Below the pieces are notes generated by a model, which was given only the letters and a program-made list of their open reading frames with translations, was not told where the DNA came from and did not search any database. Source: Anaerolineaceae bacterium (GTDB taxonomy: Bacteria; Chloroflexota; Anaerolineae; Anaerolineales; Anaerolineaceae). Taken from it: 64,000 nucleotides of DNA. Position numbers and translations under genes: made by a program. The first letter of the stretch is position 1. The number at the start of each line of letters is the position of its first letter. The stretch spans positions 1 to 64,000 of the forward strand of contig JAENZI010000008.1 in the NCBI GenBank assembly GCA_016841365.1, read 5' to 3'. Below, piece after piece: positions 8,488-18,057 of the stretch.

Positions 8488-9510
8488 TTAATAATCCTCA
8501 TCCTCATCCCCGATGTAATCCTCATCGTCCAGCCAATCCTCCGGGTCATCCTTTTCAACATACATCATATCGAACATGTTCATTTGTTCGGTAAAATCGA
8601 GGTTTTCCAGGGCTTCTTCCAAAAATTGGATCTCGTCCGGATCTTCAGTTTCTTCGAGGTTGATTTCGATCAATGAGCGGACGCCATCGCCGCCAATTTT
8701 GGTGAGCGACCAGATGGCTGCGAAATAGAGATCATCGTCGTCAGTGCCTTCCTCCAAAAGGTCGAAAAGCAGATCGCGAGCATCTTCCAGCTCGAGTTCA
8801 CCGGCTGCCCGAACGGCTTCGTAACGCACAAGCAGGTCCGGGTGGTCGATCATCCGCAGCACAGCGTCATCCCAGCGGTGGTCGAAAGACCGGCCCATAG
8901 CAAGCAGAGCGCTTTGCAGCCATTCATCATCGCTGTCCTGGTAGGCTTGTTCGATCAATTTGATTACATCGGGGTGGCTGGCATAGCCAAGGGATTCCAG
9001 TGCCCGTCTGCGCACCAGCACATCATCTGAGCTGAGATGGGTTTGAATCAATTTTTCAAGGGTTTCTTGATAGGTTGATTTTTTGATCTCGTCAAGTTCG
9101 CCCATGTAAACAAAGTTGCCCAAACTGGTCGCAGCGGCAGCCCGCACGATAGATTCAGGGTCTTCGGTCATCATCTTGAGGAACAGCGGCACCAGGGCTT
9201 CATTCTGCGATTGCCATAAAAGCCTGATGGCGGTGGCACGGGCAACGGGGTCTTCATCATTCAGGCACATCATCGCCACGGGGTCGAAAAATAGCAGCGT
9301 GTCATTCTCTGAAAGGCTTTCCATATCTTCCAGCAGGCCGCGGCGGCGTTGAGTGGTGACCTGTGACCATATTTCCTTCAGTTTTTCCAATTCGCCTTCG
9401 GTAATATCTGAAAAGAAATACAACAATGTGGCGGGAAAGGGCGTCTGAGTATTCAGCAGCGCTTGTTTTATCTCTGAAAAATCAAATTCGCGTTGATATG
9501 GAGCACTCAT
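8488..9510 (-). CDS. HEAT-repeat scaffold protein
   Basis: A 340-residue acidic soluble protein. From about 80 to 300 it is built of 30-residue helical pairs with the HEAT/PBS-lyase repeat pattern: VARATAIRLLW, VRAAAATSLGNF, VRRRALESLGY, VRYEAVRAAGEL. The last 40 residues are almost all Asp, Glu and Tyr (DDPEDWLDDEDY), a highly charged tail. HEAT solenoids bind proteins; no enzymatic residues are seen. TTGAGGT provides a ribosome site about 8 nt before the ATG. It is downstream of the site-2 protease gene on the same strand (25 bp apart), so the two may be cotranscribed. Confidence 0.8.
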   Translation of the reverse strand: MSAPYQREFDFSEIKQALLNTQTPFPATLLYFFSDITEGELEKLKEIWSQVTTQRRRGLLEDMESLSENDTLLFFDPVAMMCLNDEDPVARATAIRLLWQSQNEALVPLFLKMMTEDPESIVRAAAATSLGNFVYMGELDEIKKSTYQETLEKLIQTHLSSDDVLVRRRALESLGYASHPDVIKLIEQAYQDSDDEWLQSALLAMGRSFDHRWDDAVLRMIDHPDLLVRYEAVRAAGELELEDARDLLFDLLEEGTDDDDLYFAAIWSLTKIGGDGVRSLIEINLEETEDPDEIQFLEEALENLDFTEQMNMFDMMYVEKDDPEDWLDDEDYIGDEDEDY

Positions 9511-9534
9511 CGTATAGACCTCAAATTGGTTGGG

Positions 9535-10611
9535 TCAGGGAATGACCACAGGATTGGTAAAGTCCATGATGGTAATTACGACCATCAAGAGGATCAGGAG
9601 CATGAACCCGAAGGTGTTGACCACGTTTTCCCATTTTTGCGGGATGCGTTTCTTAAAAATCAACTCCGGGAGGGTGAAGAGGATCCTGCCCCCGTCAAGG
9701 GCGGGGATGGGCAGGAGGTTGGTGATGCCGAGCGCGATCGAAATGTTGGCGATGATGGACAGCGTGAAGACCGGGAGCGGTTCGGCTGTGGGCACCTCTG
9801 AAACCTGGTCCATCTCAACCGCCTGGCTGTAAATATCGTAAATGCCCTTGTAGCCTACCGGGCGTGCCACAGCCGGGTCAGCGGTGCCGCGGATCAGGCG
9901 GACCGGCAGCATCAGCGTCTCTTTGATGATGTAACCTGTTGTTTCGAAGGAGTAGCCCAGGGATTGGAAGAAGGGTGTGGGTTTAAGCGGGTTGCTCAAC
10001 GCAACACCCATCGCGCCTTCGCCTTCTGGCGGGTCGACGCGCGGCGTCAGCGTGAAGGTTTGCACTTCACCTGCCCGTTCAACGGTCAGGGTGATCTCTC
10101 GTCCCACATTCGCATTGACTATTTCGATCAACTGGTCGATATCGCTGATGGGCTGATTATCCACATACAGAACGATATCCCCTACGGTTAGACCGACTGC
10201 TTGAGCCGGGGAGCCATCCGTGACCTGTGAGATCATCGCCTGTTCTGAAGCGGGGATGCCGACCGCACTGTAAATTACGACCAGCAGAATGATTCCGATC
10301 ACAAAGTTCATCACTGGCCCTGAAAGGGCGATCACCAGGCGCTTCCAGGCGGGAGCGGCTGCCATGCCGCCCTCAACGGTTTCATCCGCTTCGCCTTTCG
10401 GACGCACAAAACCGCCAAAGGGGATCCAATTCAACGTGATTTCTGTCCCCTTCCATTCGCCAATCTTTACAAGGCGCGGGGGATAGCCGAAACCAAATTC
10501 CTCAATAGGCACACCTACCGCACGTGCAGAAAGAAAGTGCCCCAGTTCATGGAAGAAAATCAGCAGGCCGATGACAAAGACTACCTGTAATATTAATAAG
10601 AAAATGCTCAT
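9535..10611 (-). CDS. rseP: Site-2 family intramembrane metalloprotease
   Basis: A 358-residue membrane protease of the M50B family, which cuts membrane-embedded regulators such as anti-sigma factors and may trim signal peptides. The first transmembrane segment carries the zinc motif HELGH (His21, Glu22, His25). A central PDZ domain (about 125-200) includes PAQAVGLTVGDIVLYVDNQPI. The third zinc ligand is in NLLPIPALDGGRILF near 305, and a last membrane helix ends the protein. All catalytic residues are present. It lies upstream of the HEAT-repeat gene on the same strand. No sigma/anti-sigma pair is present here, so the target is unknown. Confidence 0.93.
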   Translation of the reverse strand: MSIFLLILQVVFVIGLLIFFHELGHFLSARAVGVPIEEFGFGYPPRLVKIGEWKGTEITLNWIPFGGFVRPKGEADETVEGGMAAAPAWKRLVIALSGPVMNFVIGIILLVVIYSAVGIPASEQAMISQVTDGSPAQAVGLTVGDIVLYVDNQPISDIDQLIEIVNANVGREITLTVERAGEVQTFTLTPRVDPPEGEGAMGVALSNPLKPTPFFQSLGYSFETTGYIIKETLMLPVRLIRGTADPAVARPVGYKGIYDIYSQAVEMDQVSEVPTAEPLPVFTLSIIANISIALGITNLLPIPALDGGRILFTLPELIFKKRIPQKWENVVNTFGFMLLILLMVVITIMDFTNPVVIP

Positions 10612-10706
10612 TTTTTACCTTTTTCAACCTGTGCTGTTTACCAGCAGGCAGGATATTTTGATTATCTGACGAATTTATTATACCCGGTGGGATTTGTGTT
10701 GTGCGC

Positions 10707-11678
10707 TTATGTCAATAGTCTTGCAGGGCCAGCTGGCAAGCCTGTGATCACATCGATCACGGCAGGGAAATGGCGCAAACGTGAAAGGATTTCACCCATA
10801 GAATCTTGCGTGCAGATCACATGCACATTCGGTCCGGCATCCAGGGTGTAAGCGGCGTTCAAACCTTCCGCACGCCAAGCTCTGACGGCTTTCATCAGGG
10901 CGAGGGACTGGGGATGCCAGTAGAACAGGGGCGGGTCGGAGGTCATCATCACGGCGTGCATCAGGTTGCTGTCCAGTTCGGTGATGTCTGCCAGTGCAGC
11001 GAAGTCACGCTGGAGAATTGCCTCGCGGCAGGCTTCCAGCCGGCGGGGTGCATCCAGCACCCTGGTTTGCTGCAATGGACTGGACTCGGCGGTTTTCATG
11101 CCCGCTTCTGAACCGACCGGTTTATGCTCATCGCTGAGAATGGCGATACAATCTATCAATTTCCAATGGTCGGGGTGCACAATGGATGAGGCATAGGATT
11201 CGCCCGTTTCGGGATCCGTGTGCCATTCAACAAAGCCGCCCGGGATCGACCGGCAGGCGGAGCCCGACCCAAACCTCGCTAAACTCGAGAGTGCTTTTTC
11301 CGATAAATTCAGGCCAAAGGCAGTTGATCCAGCCAGTGCTAATGCCGCAAAAGCTGAGGCTGAGGATGCTAGCCCGGCGCCGATCGGGAAGTTGTTGGTG
11401 CTTTCTACAAGGGTGTATGCGGGATTGTCCGCTTGCTGCCGGATATGGTCCATGAAGGCTTGCACACGCTTCTGTGCGGTGCCGCTAACAGCCTCGCCGT
11501 TTAATACGAGGACATCCTCGCTCAGTTGTGGGTCAAGCGTGACAGCCGTGCGCGTGGAAAGGCATCCGATGTTCATCGAGAGGGAGTCATTTGCTGGCAG
11601 CCGGCGGTCTTCATCGATCATCCCCCAGTATTTAATGAAGGCGATATTCGGGTGTGCGAGTGCAGAGGCTTTCATCAT
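10707..11678 (-). CDS. mvaD: Mevalonate-pathway decarboxylase (diphosphomevalonate or phosphomevalonate)
   Basis: A GHMP-fold decarboxylase of about 323 residues that makes IPP or isopentenyl phosphate from a mevalonate phosphate. Signatures: HPNIAFIKYWG near the N-terminus, the phosphate loop PIGAGLASSASAF, GSGSACRSIPGGFVEW, and the catalytic Asp in TLDAGPNVHV. The Lys after KYWG in human, yeast and staphylococcal enzymes is Met here, so substrate preference may differ. The frame extends 33 codons further up, but into an intergenic repeat; the paired ATGs at 11678 and 11675 fit the family N-terminus. No Shine-Dalgarno is seen, and a TATTCT lies about 10 nt upstream, so the transcript may be leaderless. 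See also the aconitase X/UbiD/UbiX genes at 39-45 kb. Confidence 0.85.
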   Translation of the reverse strand: MMKASALAHPNIAFIKYWGMIDEDRRLPANDSLSMNIGCLSTRTAVTLDPQLSEDVLVLNGEAVSGTAQKRVQAFMDHIRQQADNPAYTLVESTNNFPIGAGLASSASAFAALALAGSTAFGLNLSEKALSSLARFGSGSACRSIPGGFVEWHTDPETGESYASSIVHPDHWKLIDCIAILSDEHKPVGSEAGMKTAESSPLQQTRVLDAPRRLEACREAILQRDFAALADITELDSNLMHAVMMTSDPPLFYWHPQSLALMKAVRAWRAEGLNAAYTLDAGPNVHVICTQDSMGEILSRLRHFPAVIDVITGLPAGPARLLT

Positions 11679-11699
11679 TATGATGAGCAGAATACCATA

Positions 11700-12100
11700 A
11701 TTGAGGCAGGCGTTCAAGGGAGGAGAGGATGATAGCTGGTGATTGATAGTTTTTAACCGATAGCTGATAGTAGGCATGAGCAGGTATCAGGGATTAGGAA
11801 ATTAGTAAATGAGCTATGAGAGAAATAAGTCCAAAAATTTATTCAAACATTTTCACACTAACTTTGGACAAGAACTCAGTGTTTATGTTAACCCTCTCAA
11901 ACCGATACCTGTAAGAACAATAAAAAGAATAGTCAAATAATAAACCAGCGATAATTTGATTGATCACAAATCAATTTACCGATTCTCATAACAACGAAAA
12001 CCCTTTTCCTTTCATATCCAGAGATAATGTGCGGACAACTTTACCTAAAATAGCACCAGAATAACCAATTCAACTTTTTTCGATTATTGGGATAGGTTTT
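11700..12100. repeat. Degenerate intergenic repeat tract and gap
   Basis: From 11700 to about 11815 the DNA is a low-complexity mix of GATAGCTG, GGTGATTGATAG, GATTAGGAAATTAG and similar pieces, of the same style as 42291-42690. After that comes a 7-bp perfect inverted pair, GTCCAAA (11829-11835) and TTTGGAC (11863-11869), with a 27-nt loop. I see no gene in 11679-12101. Base composition turns AT-rich here, marking the left edge of the catabolic island. Confidence 0.5.
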
Positions 12101-12101
12101 T

Positions 12102-13379
12102 CTAACTATTCATTTCTAACCTTGGTTGAGAGCAAATGGCTTGAGATTTATACTCAAAATTTTTCTTCAATGAGATTTGAGCAAAAATCAATCCACTAAG
12201 ACCAACGATTGTCAAAATCGACAGAATGATGGTGTAAGTACCACTGAGATCATACATGAAATTTATCAAAGGATTTCCAAGGCTCATTCCTCCACTTGAA
12301 ACCGCCATAAATAATCCGATGTACTTACTATAACTTTCTCGATCTAATAACGACCTTACAAATAAGGGAACCAGGATAGCAAATGTTGTAATAGAAATCC
12401 CGGCAAATATAACATAAGTCCATAACATCATAACTGTTTTAGATAAGATCAATAATGTAGTTCCAAGAACATACGCTCCTAAACCGAAATAGATGCAAAA
12501 TCGAATTCCTAAATGATCATTTAAGTAACCCAACAGGATTTTTATCAGGGCTTGGAAAAGAAATGTTGCGCTAACAATTTTTGCAACTAATGCTTCATCA
12601 AATCCTTTTTCAATAATTACTCCTGGAACATTGGCATTTGTTGGCCCGACTGTGACACCAATCAGAAAAATACTAATCAAAGCGAACCAAAAATAGGCGG
12701 GCTTTTTAATCTTTGGAAGTTCTTTTATTGCTCTCTGGATGGATTGGCTAGAGGTTTCATCACTTAACCGATTTCTATTACGTGAAAGTTTTTCTTCACC
12801 TGGCTTTGAGCGCAAGAAAAAGATGATGGGAATAGCGCCTAAAGCCAAGATGATTGCAGTCATGGTGTATGAGGACTTGAATCCATGTGAAATGATTCGA
12901 TTACCCACTACTAAGGAAAAAAGAGAACCGCCAAAACCACTACCTGCAGAAATGAAGCCAAGGACCAGACCCTGGCGTTCTTCGTTAATCCAATTATTGA
13001 TCAGTATTGAAGCCGATGTAATGGTAGAAAGCGGCATGCCAATACCGAACAATATCGCGCCAGCGTAGAAGATCCAAAGAGTGGAAGCGGAGGAAAAAAT
13101 CAGGTAGCTTGCCGGCATTAATAAAACACCGATCGTGACCAATGTTTTTACTCCAAACCGTTCTTGAAGACGACCATAGAGTAATTGGACAAATAAGCCT
13201 AGAATTTGGGAGATTGATATTACTAATGAAAACTCTCCACGTGAGAAACCAAAGGACTCTGTTACTGGGACAATATATAAATTCTTAGGCATACCACCTA
13301 ATCCAACATACAAGAAAAATAACTCAAAACAAAGAATGATAATGACCAAGCTGTAATCTGACCGCACCTTTTTTTTCAT
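12102..13379 (-). CDS. MFS transporter, OFA (oxalate/formate antiporter-like) family
   Basis: A 425-residue membrane protein with about 12 transmembrane segments. It has the MFS loop 2-3 motif in YGRLQERFGVKTL, a central hydrophilic linker (about 195-225, KPGEEKLSRNRNRL) and a second half with LGYLNDHLGIRF. The opening GLGGMPKNLYIVPVTESFGFSRGEFSLV is characteristic of this OFA-like subgroup, which moves small organic acids. It is a clear paralogue of the next gene, 162 bp away on the same strand. Divergent placement from the ABC operon suggests it serves the same catabolic island. Substrate unknown. Confidence 0.85.
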   Translation of the reverse strand: MKKKVRSDYSLVIIILCFELFFLYVGLGGMPKNLYIVPVTESFGFSRGEFSLVISISQILGLFVQLLYGRLQERFGVKTLVTIGVLLMPASYLIFSSASTLWIFYAGAILFGIGMPLSTITSASILINNWINEERQGLVLGFISAGSGFGGSLFSLVVGNRIISHGFKSSYTMTAIILALGAIPIIFFLRSKPGEEKLSRNRNRLSDETSSQSIQRAIKELPKIKKPAYFWFALISIFLIGVTVGPTNANVPGVIIEKGFDEALVAKIVSATFLFQALIKILLGYLNDHLGIRFCIYFGLGAYVLGTTLLILSKTVMMLWTYVIFAGISITTFAILVPLFVRSLLDRESYSKYIGLFMAVSSGGMSLGNPLINFMYDLSGTYTIILSILTIVGLSGLIFAQISLKKNFEYKSQAICSQPRLEMNS

Positions 13380-13541
13380 TCGTCACCTATTTATAACAAG
13401 CATCTTGAAATTGATTTCATTGATAAAGTATTTCTTTTGCCATAATTTTCAACGATAGATAATCATCAAATGATCTTCAGTTCTATTATGATTTAATGAA
13501 TGATTTGCCACCATGATTCTGTCTAATTGTCCTGCTGTAAT

Positions 13542-14780
13542 TTAGCTGGCCCTTCTTAAAGATAAATGGGATAAGAATATCGCTGCAATACCTACGAAAA
13601 TGAAAACAGAAAGTATTACTGTATAGGTGCGAGTCACGTCATAAATAAAATTAATAATTGGATTGCCAAGACCGATTCCTGCGGTGAGGGTAGCCATAAA
13701 AATCCCGATATATTTGCCGTAGTTCTCTCCACCAATGACTGCTCTTACATACAGGGGAACAAGCACTGCGATAGCAGACGTGAATATCCCGGCAAAAATG
13801 ACGTAAATCCACATCGTCCAGATATTATTCGAGAGGATCAAAATGACTGCGCCCAATAAGTAGGAACCTAACCCTGTATACAAACAAAACTTTGCGCCAA
13901 TACGATCATTGATCAATCCCAAAATAATCTTTGCTGTTGCCTGAGCCAGCCAAATTGCACTGGCAATCTTGGTGATGCTTTCGGCAGAGAAGCCTTTCTC
14001 GGTTAAGAAAGGTGGCATTGTATCGTTGGTTGGTATCGTCACAATGCCAATCAGGAAAACAGCAATTAATGTAAACCAGATTGCGGGTTGTTTAAAAAAT
14101 TTAATTGCCTTATCCGGTTTGGGAGAAGAGGCAACAGTTTCCTTGACATCTGGTATGGCATTTGCTTGAGGGTGATTCTGAACCCCATTAATTTCTTTTT
14201 CATATGGTTTTGATCGAGTAAATATGAAGATGGGAATTGTGCTAAGTGCTAAGATGATCGATGTCAAGAGATATGATGCACTTGTTCCATGGGTGAGAAT
14301 ATATTTTCCAATAATTAGAGAAAACAGGGAACCCCCAAAACCAGACCCAGCGACAACTAATCCAAGCATTGTTCCTTGCTCGTTTTTGCCGAACCAATTA
14401 TTTATCAATACAGATATGGTTGTGATTGTACATAAGGGGAAACCGATCCCATCGATTACAGCACCTAAATAAAATAGATCCAGGGATGTGGCTTTTGAAA
14501 ATATAAAATACCCAATGGCCATCAAAATTAAACCGAGAGTGGCAAGATATCGTACCCCTAAGTGCTTTTCAAGATATCCATAAAAAACATTTGTGATCAA
14601 GCCGGTCATTGTGATGATTGAAAACACCATCGAAAATTCACCACGAGAAAATCCGTAATTTCCTGTAACCGGGACTACGTATAGTGTCTTTGGCATATTC
14701 CCCATACCAACAGCTATAAAGAACATAATAAAGCAAAGAACCGCTATAACCCAACGGTAATTTGATTGATTATTTTTCAA
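13542..14780 (-). CDS. MFS transporter, OFA (oxalate/formate antiporter-like) family
   Basis: A 412-residue, 12-TM paralogue of the neighbouring transporter, sharing long stretches such as TLYVVPVTGNYGFSRGEFS, INNWFGKNEQGTMLGLV and the inter-domain loop arrangement. Its linker (about 193-225) is unrelated in sequence. The duplication is old enough for the DNA to have diverged clearly. It is transcribed away from the ABC transporter operon, with a 436-bp divergent control region between them. It probably imports or exchanges an organic acid. Confidence 0.85.
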   Translation of the reverse strand: MKNNQSNYRWVIAVLCFIMFFIAVGMGNMPKTLYVVPVTGNYGFSRGEFSMVFSIITMTGLITNVFYGYLEKHLGVRYLATLGLILMAIGYFIFSKATSLDLFYLGAVIDGIGFPLCTITTISVLINNWFGKNEQGTMLGLVVAGSGFGGSLFSLIIGKYILTHGTSASYLLTSIILALSTIPIFIFTRSKPYEKEINGVQNHPQANAIPDVKETVASSPKPDKAIKFFKQPAIWFTLIAVFLIGIVTIPTNDTMPPFLTEKGFSAESITKIASAIWLAQATAKIILGLINDRIGAKFCLYTGLGSYLLGAVILILSNNIWTMWIYVIFAGIFTSAIAVLVPLYVRAVIGGENYGKYIGIFMATLTAGIGLGNPIINFIYDVTRTYTVILSVFIFVGIAAIFLSHLSLRRAS

Positions 14781-15012
14781 AGGTCACACACCTTTACATA
14801 TTGCGAAATGATCGATACAGATTTTCATTGGACAAATTGATAGTAGCGTAAATTTAGTTACTCCTTTGATAAACCAAAACTACGAGAAACCTCCCCGACA
14901 GATTAAGGATTGTTTAATGAAATATTAAGGCCGATCTCCATTTGAAATCTCTAACTAAATCAAAAAATTTATATATTAAGTAAAAAAATCAATGTTTATT
15001 TTATTTTAGGTC

Positions 15013-15041
15013 TTGACAGAAGGAGAAAACTATTATATATT
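15013..15041 (+). promoter_or_regulatory. Sigma-70-type promoter of the ABC transporter operon
   Basis: TTGACA at 15013-15018 and TATATT at 15036-15041 with exactly 17 bp between. Transcription would start near 15048 and give a leader of about 170 nt before the first permease gene. The surrounding gap 14781-15216 is very AT-rich and also has to hold the divergent MFS promoter, for which I see no clear boxes. Confidence 0.7.
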
Positions 15042-15046
15042 GGTTG

Positions 15047-15061
15047 TATATCAGTGATATA
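15047..15061. promoter_or_regulatory. Palindromic operator TATATCA-G-TGATATA
   Basis: A perfect 7+1+7 palindrome placed exactly on the expected transcription start of the 15013-15041 promoter, where a bound repressor would block RNA polymerase. Palindromes of this size suit a dimeric GntR/FCD regulator, such as the one encoded at 22419-23093 in the same gene series. The link is an inference. Confidence 0.5.
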
Positions 15062-15216
15062 TCATTCTATCAGTTTCATTTTATTTGTCAAGTTAACTAA
15101 ATGTAAATAAACATTAACATTCCCCATTGAAGCTTTATTGTTGCTTATTGGAAATAATTTATTAATGACTAAGTAATCAAACGCTAATTTCTATTACGAC
15201 ACCAGGAGACTCGCTT

Positions 15217-16176
15217 ATGATAAGGTATGTAACAAAAAGATTGTTATGGATGGTGCCAGTGCTGCTGGGGGTTACGTTAATTGTCTTCACTTTGATACAT
15301 ATTGCCCCGGGGGATCCTGCTGAGGCTGCCTTAGGTTTTGAAACTAGTGATGAGATCAAGGCTGAATGGCGTGAGGAACAGGGATTAAACGATCCATTCT
15401 TAATTCAATTTGGGCGATATGCTTATAGGGTCTTTACACAATTGGATTTTGGCACATCCTATTCAACACGTCGTCCAATTATTGATGAAATTAAAGCTCG
15501 TTTTCCAACAACAGTTAAAGTTTGTCTTGTAGCTGTAACCCTGACAAATTTAATTGGCGTTCCAATTGGCATCATTTCAGCAGTCAAGCAATATTCTTTT
15601 ACTGACAACCTTTTAATGGTTTTGGCTTTGATAGGCGTTTCGATGCCATCATTTTGGGTTGGATTGATGTTTTCGATTATTTTTGCTTTACACCTGCGAT
15701 GGTTGCCTGCTTCTGGTTTATATGGGCCGAAATATTACATACTCCCATCAACGGCATTGGCGCTTGTTGGGATAGCCATGAGTGCGCGGATGACACGTTC
15801 AAGTGTATTGGATGTGATTAGGCAAGATTATATTACTACTGCCAGAGCAAAAGGTGTGGCAGAGTATAAAGTCATCATGAAACATGCACTACGAAATGCA
15901 TTGATTCCAATTATTACCCAAATTGGTTTGTCGTTATCCATATTAATTGGTGGTGCAATGGTCACTGAAGTCGTTTTTGCTATTCCGGGGATGGGAACTT
16001 ACCTTGTGCAATCAATACGTGCACTGGATTACCCGGCAATTTTAGGTACTTCTATAGTCATTGCATTCTTTAGTAGTGCAATTTTATTGCTTGTGGATTT
16101 GTTGTATGCTTTGGTTGACCCCCGCATACGTTCTCAATTTAAGGGCAAGAAACATCTTAGAGGGAGTAAAGCATGA
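15217..16176 (+). CDS. ABC transporter permease, DppB/OppB type
   Basis: A 319-residue inner-membrane permease of the peptide/nickel/opine class. The N-terminal helix is followed by IHIAPGDPAEAALG, a family hallmark. Five more helices and the EAA loop (TTARAKGVAEYKVIMKHALR, near 207-226) that docks on the ATPase are present. The ATG at 15217 has a nearby CAGGAG. It overlaps the next permease by 4 nt, implying translational coupling. It is the first gene of a five-gene transporter operon. Confidence 0.92.
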   Translation: MIRYVTKRLLWMVPVLLGVTLIVFTLIHIAPGDPAEAALGFETSDEIKAEWREEQGLNDPFLIQFGRYAYRVFTQLDFGTSYSTRRPIIDEIKARFPTTVKVCLVAVTLTNLIGVPIGIISAVKQYSFTDNLLMVLALIGVSMPSFWVGLMFSIIFALHLRWLPASGLYGPKYYILPSTALALVGIAMSARMTRSSVLDVIRQDYITTARAKGVAEYKVIMKHALRNALIPIITQIGLSLSILIGGAMVTEVVFAIPGMGTYLVQSIRALDYPAILGTSIVIAFFSSAILLLVDLLYALVDPRIRSQFKGKKHLRGSKA

Positions 16177-17069
16177 TGAGTGAAAACATTTTTGAGAGTT
16201 TAATTGATACAACAAAAATGCAAAAAAAACGCAGTCTGTGGTTCAATGCTTGGATGAGGCTCAAGAGAAATAAGCGGGCTATGGTCGGTATGGTAATCGT
16301 CCTATTTTTTATTCTAATTGCTGTTTTTGCACCTCTAATTGCACCATATCATTTTGATGATCAAGAACTTGACCGGGCATTCCAGTTTCCTTCAAAAGAG
16401 CATATTATGGGTACCGATAACCTTGGAAGAGATATTTTTAGCCGTATTATTTATGGGTCAAGAATATCGTTACGCTTAGGTATCATATCTGTGGCAATTT
16501 CGACAGGCGCTGGTATTGTCATTGGGGCGATATCAGGGTTTTATGGTGGAAAGGTGGATAATGTTATTATGCGGGTGATGGACATTTTTCAATCAATACC
16601 AGCAATGTTGCTTGCGATCACCATTGCAGCTTCACTTGGGCCAGGTATGGGAAATGCTATGATAGCGATTGGAATTACAAGAACTCCGGGGACTGCTCGA
16701 TTGATCCGCGGAATGATTTTATCAATACGAGAAATGGAATATGTTGAGGCCGCTCGTGCAATAACGGCAAGTGATTTTAGGATTATTTTTAGGCATATTT
16801 TACCAAATACACTTTCTCCGATATTGGTAAATGTTACATTAGGCGTAGCAGGGGCAATAATCACTGCAGCTGGATTAAGCTTTATTGGGTTGGGGGCACA
16901 ACCACCTTTGCCTGAATGGGGGGCTATGATTGCTGGCGGCAGGAATTATATCCAAAGATATTGGCATCTGGTGACCTTTCCTGGCATAGCGATTATGCTA
17001 GTTGTTACATCATTAAATTTGGTGGGTGATGGGCTCCGTGATGCGCTTGACCCGAGAATGTCAAGGTAG
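16173..17069 (+). CDS. ABC transporter permease, DppC/OppC type
   Basis: A 298-residue permease partner of the upstream gene. It has the N-terminal OppC-type region with a long first helix, then HIMGTDNLGRDIFSRIIYG, the strongly conserved DppC motif. The EAA loop is in EYVEAARAITASDFRIIFRH, and GLSFIGLGAQPPLPEWGAMI lies near the C-terminus. Two in-frame ATGs (16173, 16176) are possible starts; both overlap the stop of the previous gene. Confidence 0.92.
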   Translation: MMSENIFESLIDTTKMQKKRSLWFNAWMRLKRNKRAMVGMVIVLFFILIAVFAPLIAPYHFDDQELDRAFQFPSKEHIMGTDNLGRDIFSRIIYGSRISLRLGIISVAISTGAGIVIGAISGFYGGKVDNVIMRVMDIFQSIPAMLLAITIAASLGPGMGNAMIAIGITRTPGTARLIRGMILSIREMEYVEAARAITASDFRIIFRHILPNTLSPILVNVTLGVAGAIITAAGLSFIGLGAQPPLPEWGAMIAGGRNYIQRYWHLVTFPGIAIMLVVTSLNLVGDGLRDALDPRMSR

Positions 17070-17074
17070 AGGTA

Positions 17075-18046
17075 ATGATGAGCGAAGAAAAAACTTTATC
17101 GATAAGCGATCTGGTCGTCGAATACCATACTGATCATGGTGTCGTACATGCGGTCAATGGGGTTTCGCTTGGTCTGGAAGCGCGTGAAACTCTTGGGTTA
17201 GTCGGGGAAACAGGGGCTGGTAAAACAACAATTGCCATGAGTATCCTCAAAATTTTACCAACGCCCCCAGCAAAAATTGTCTCTGGTGAGGTCAAATTCG
17301 AAGGACAGGACATCATGAAAATGGATAGTCATGATCTTCGCAAAGTTCGAGGCAATAAAATTTCAATGATCTTTCAGGATCCGATGACAGCTCTCAACCC
17401 TGTATTCACCATTGGCGAGCAGATTGCAGAAGGCATTCATCTTCATCAAAATCTAAAAAAGGGAGATGCCGAAATAAAAGCGATGGAAATGCTTGAAATG
17501 GTAGGTATTCGCCGCGAGCGTTTTACTGATTACCCACATCAATTTTCTGGGGGTATGAAACAACGTGCGATAATTGCTATTGCTTTAGCATGCAATCCGA
17601 AGTTGTTGTTGGCTGATGAGCCGACGACCGCCCTAGATGTCACTATTCAAGCGCAGGTGCTGGATTTGATAGGTGAACTAAAAGAACGTTTGAATACTGC
17701 AATGATATTAATTACCCATGATTTAGGTGTGGTTGCAAAATCTTGTGATAAAGTAGCAATTATTTATGCGGGTCAGATTTTTGAATACGGCACAAAATTC
17801 CAGGTTTATGCTGAAACCAGGCATCCTTACACGCAAGGTTTGTTTGATTCATTGCCGAGTATCAATAAGGAAGTCCCTCGGCTTAAACCTATTCCAGGTC
17901 TGATGCCTAACCCAATGGATCTGCCTGCCGGTTGTCCATTTCACCCAAGATGCCCCAGGGCAATGGCAGAATGTTCTGAGCGGGCTATTAATCCAACCGA
18001 TTTGGGCGATGGGCATTGGGTTCGTTGTATTAACCCCATCAATTAA
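17075..18046 (+). CDS. ABC transporter ATP-binding protein, DppD/OppD type
   Basis: A 323-residue ATPase. Walker A GETGAGKTT (near 47), Q-loop in ISMIFQDPMTALNPVF, signature FSGGMKQRAIIA, Walker B LLLADEPTTALD and switch His in LITHDLGVVA are all present. The C-terminal oligopeptide-transporter extension holds the CPFHPRCPRAMAEC motif, whose four Cys bind an iron-sulfur cluster in related proteins. It sits 5 bp after the permease. Confidence 0.94.
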   Translation: MMSEEKTLSISDLVVEYHTDHGVVHAVNGVSLGLEARETLGLVGETGAGKTTIAMSILKILPTPPAKIVSGEVKFEGQDIMKMDSHDLRKVRGNKISMIFQDPMTALNPVFTIGEQIAEGIHLHQNLKKGDAEIKAMEMLEMVGIRRERFTDYPHQFSGGMKQRAIIAIALACNPKLLLADEPTTALDVTIQAQVLDLIGELKERLNTAMILITHDLGVVAKSCDKVAIIYAGQIFEYGTKFQVYAETRHPYTQGLFDSLPSINKEVPRLKPIPGLMPNPMDLPAGCPFHPRCPRAMAECSERAINPTDLGDGHWVRCINPIN

Positions 18047-18057
18047 GGAAAAACTAA

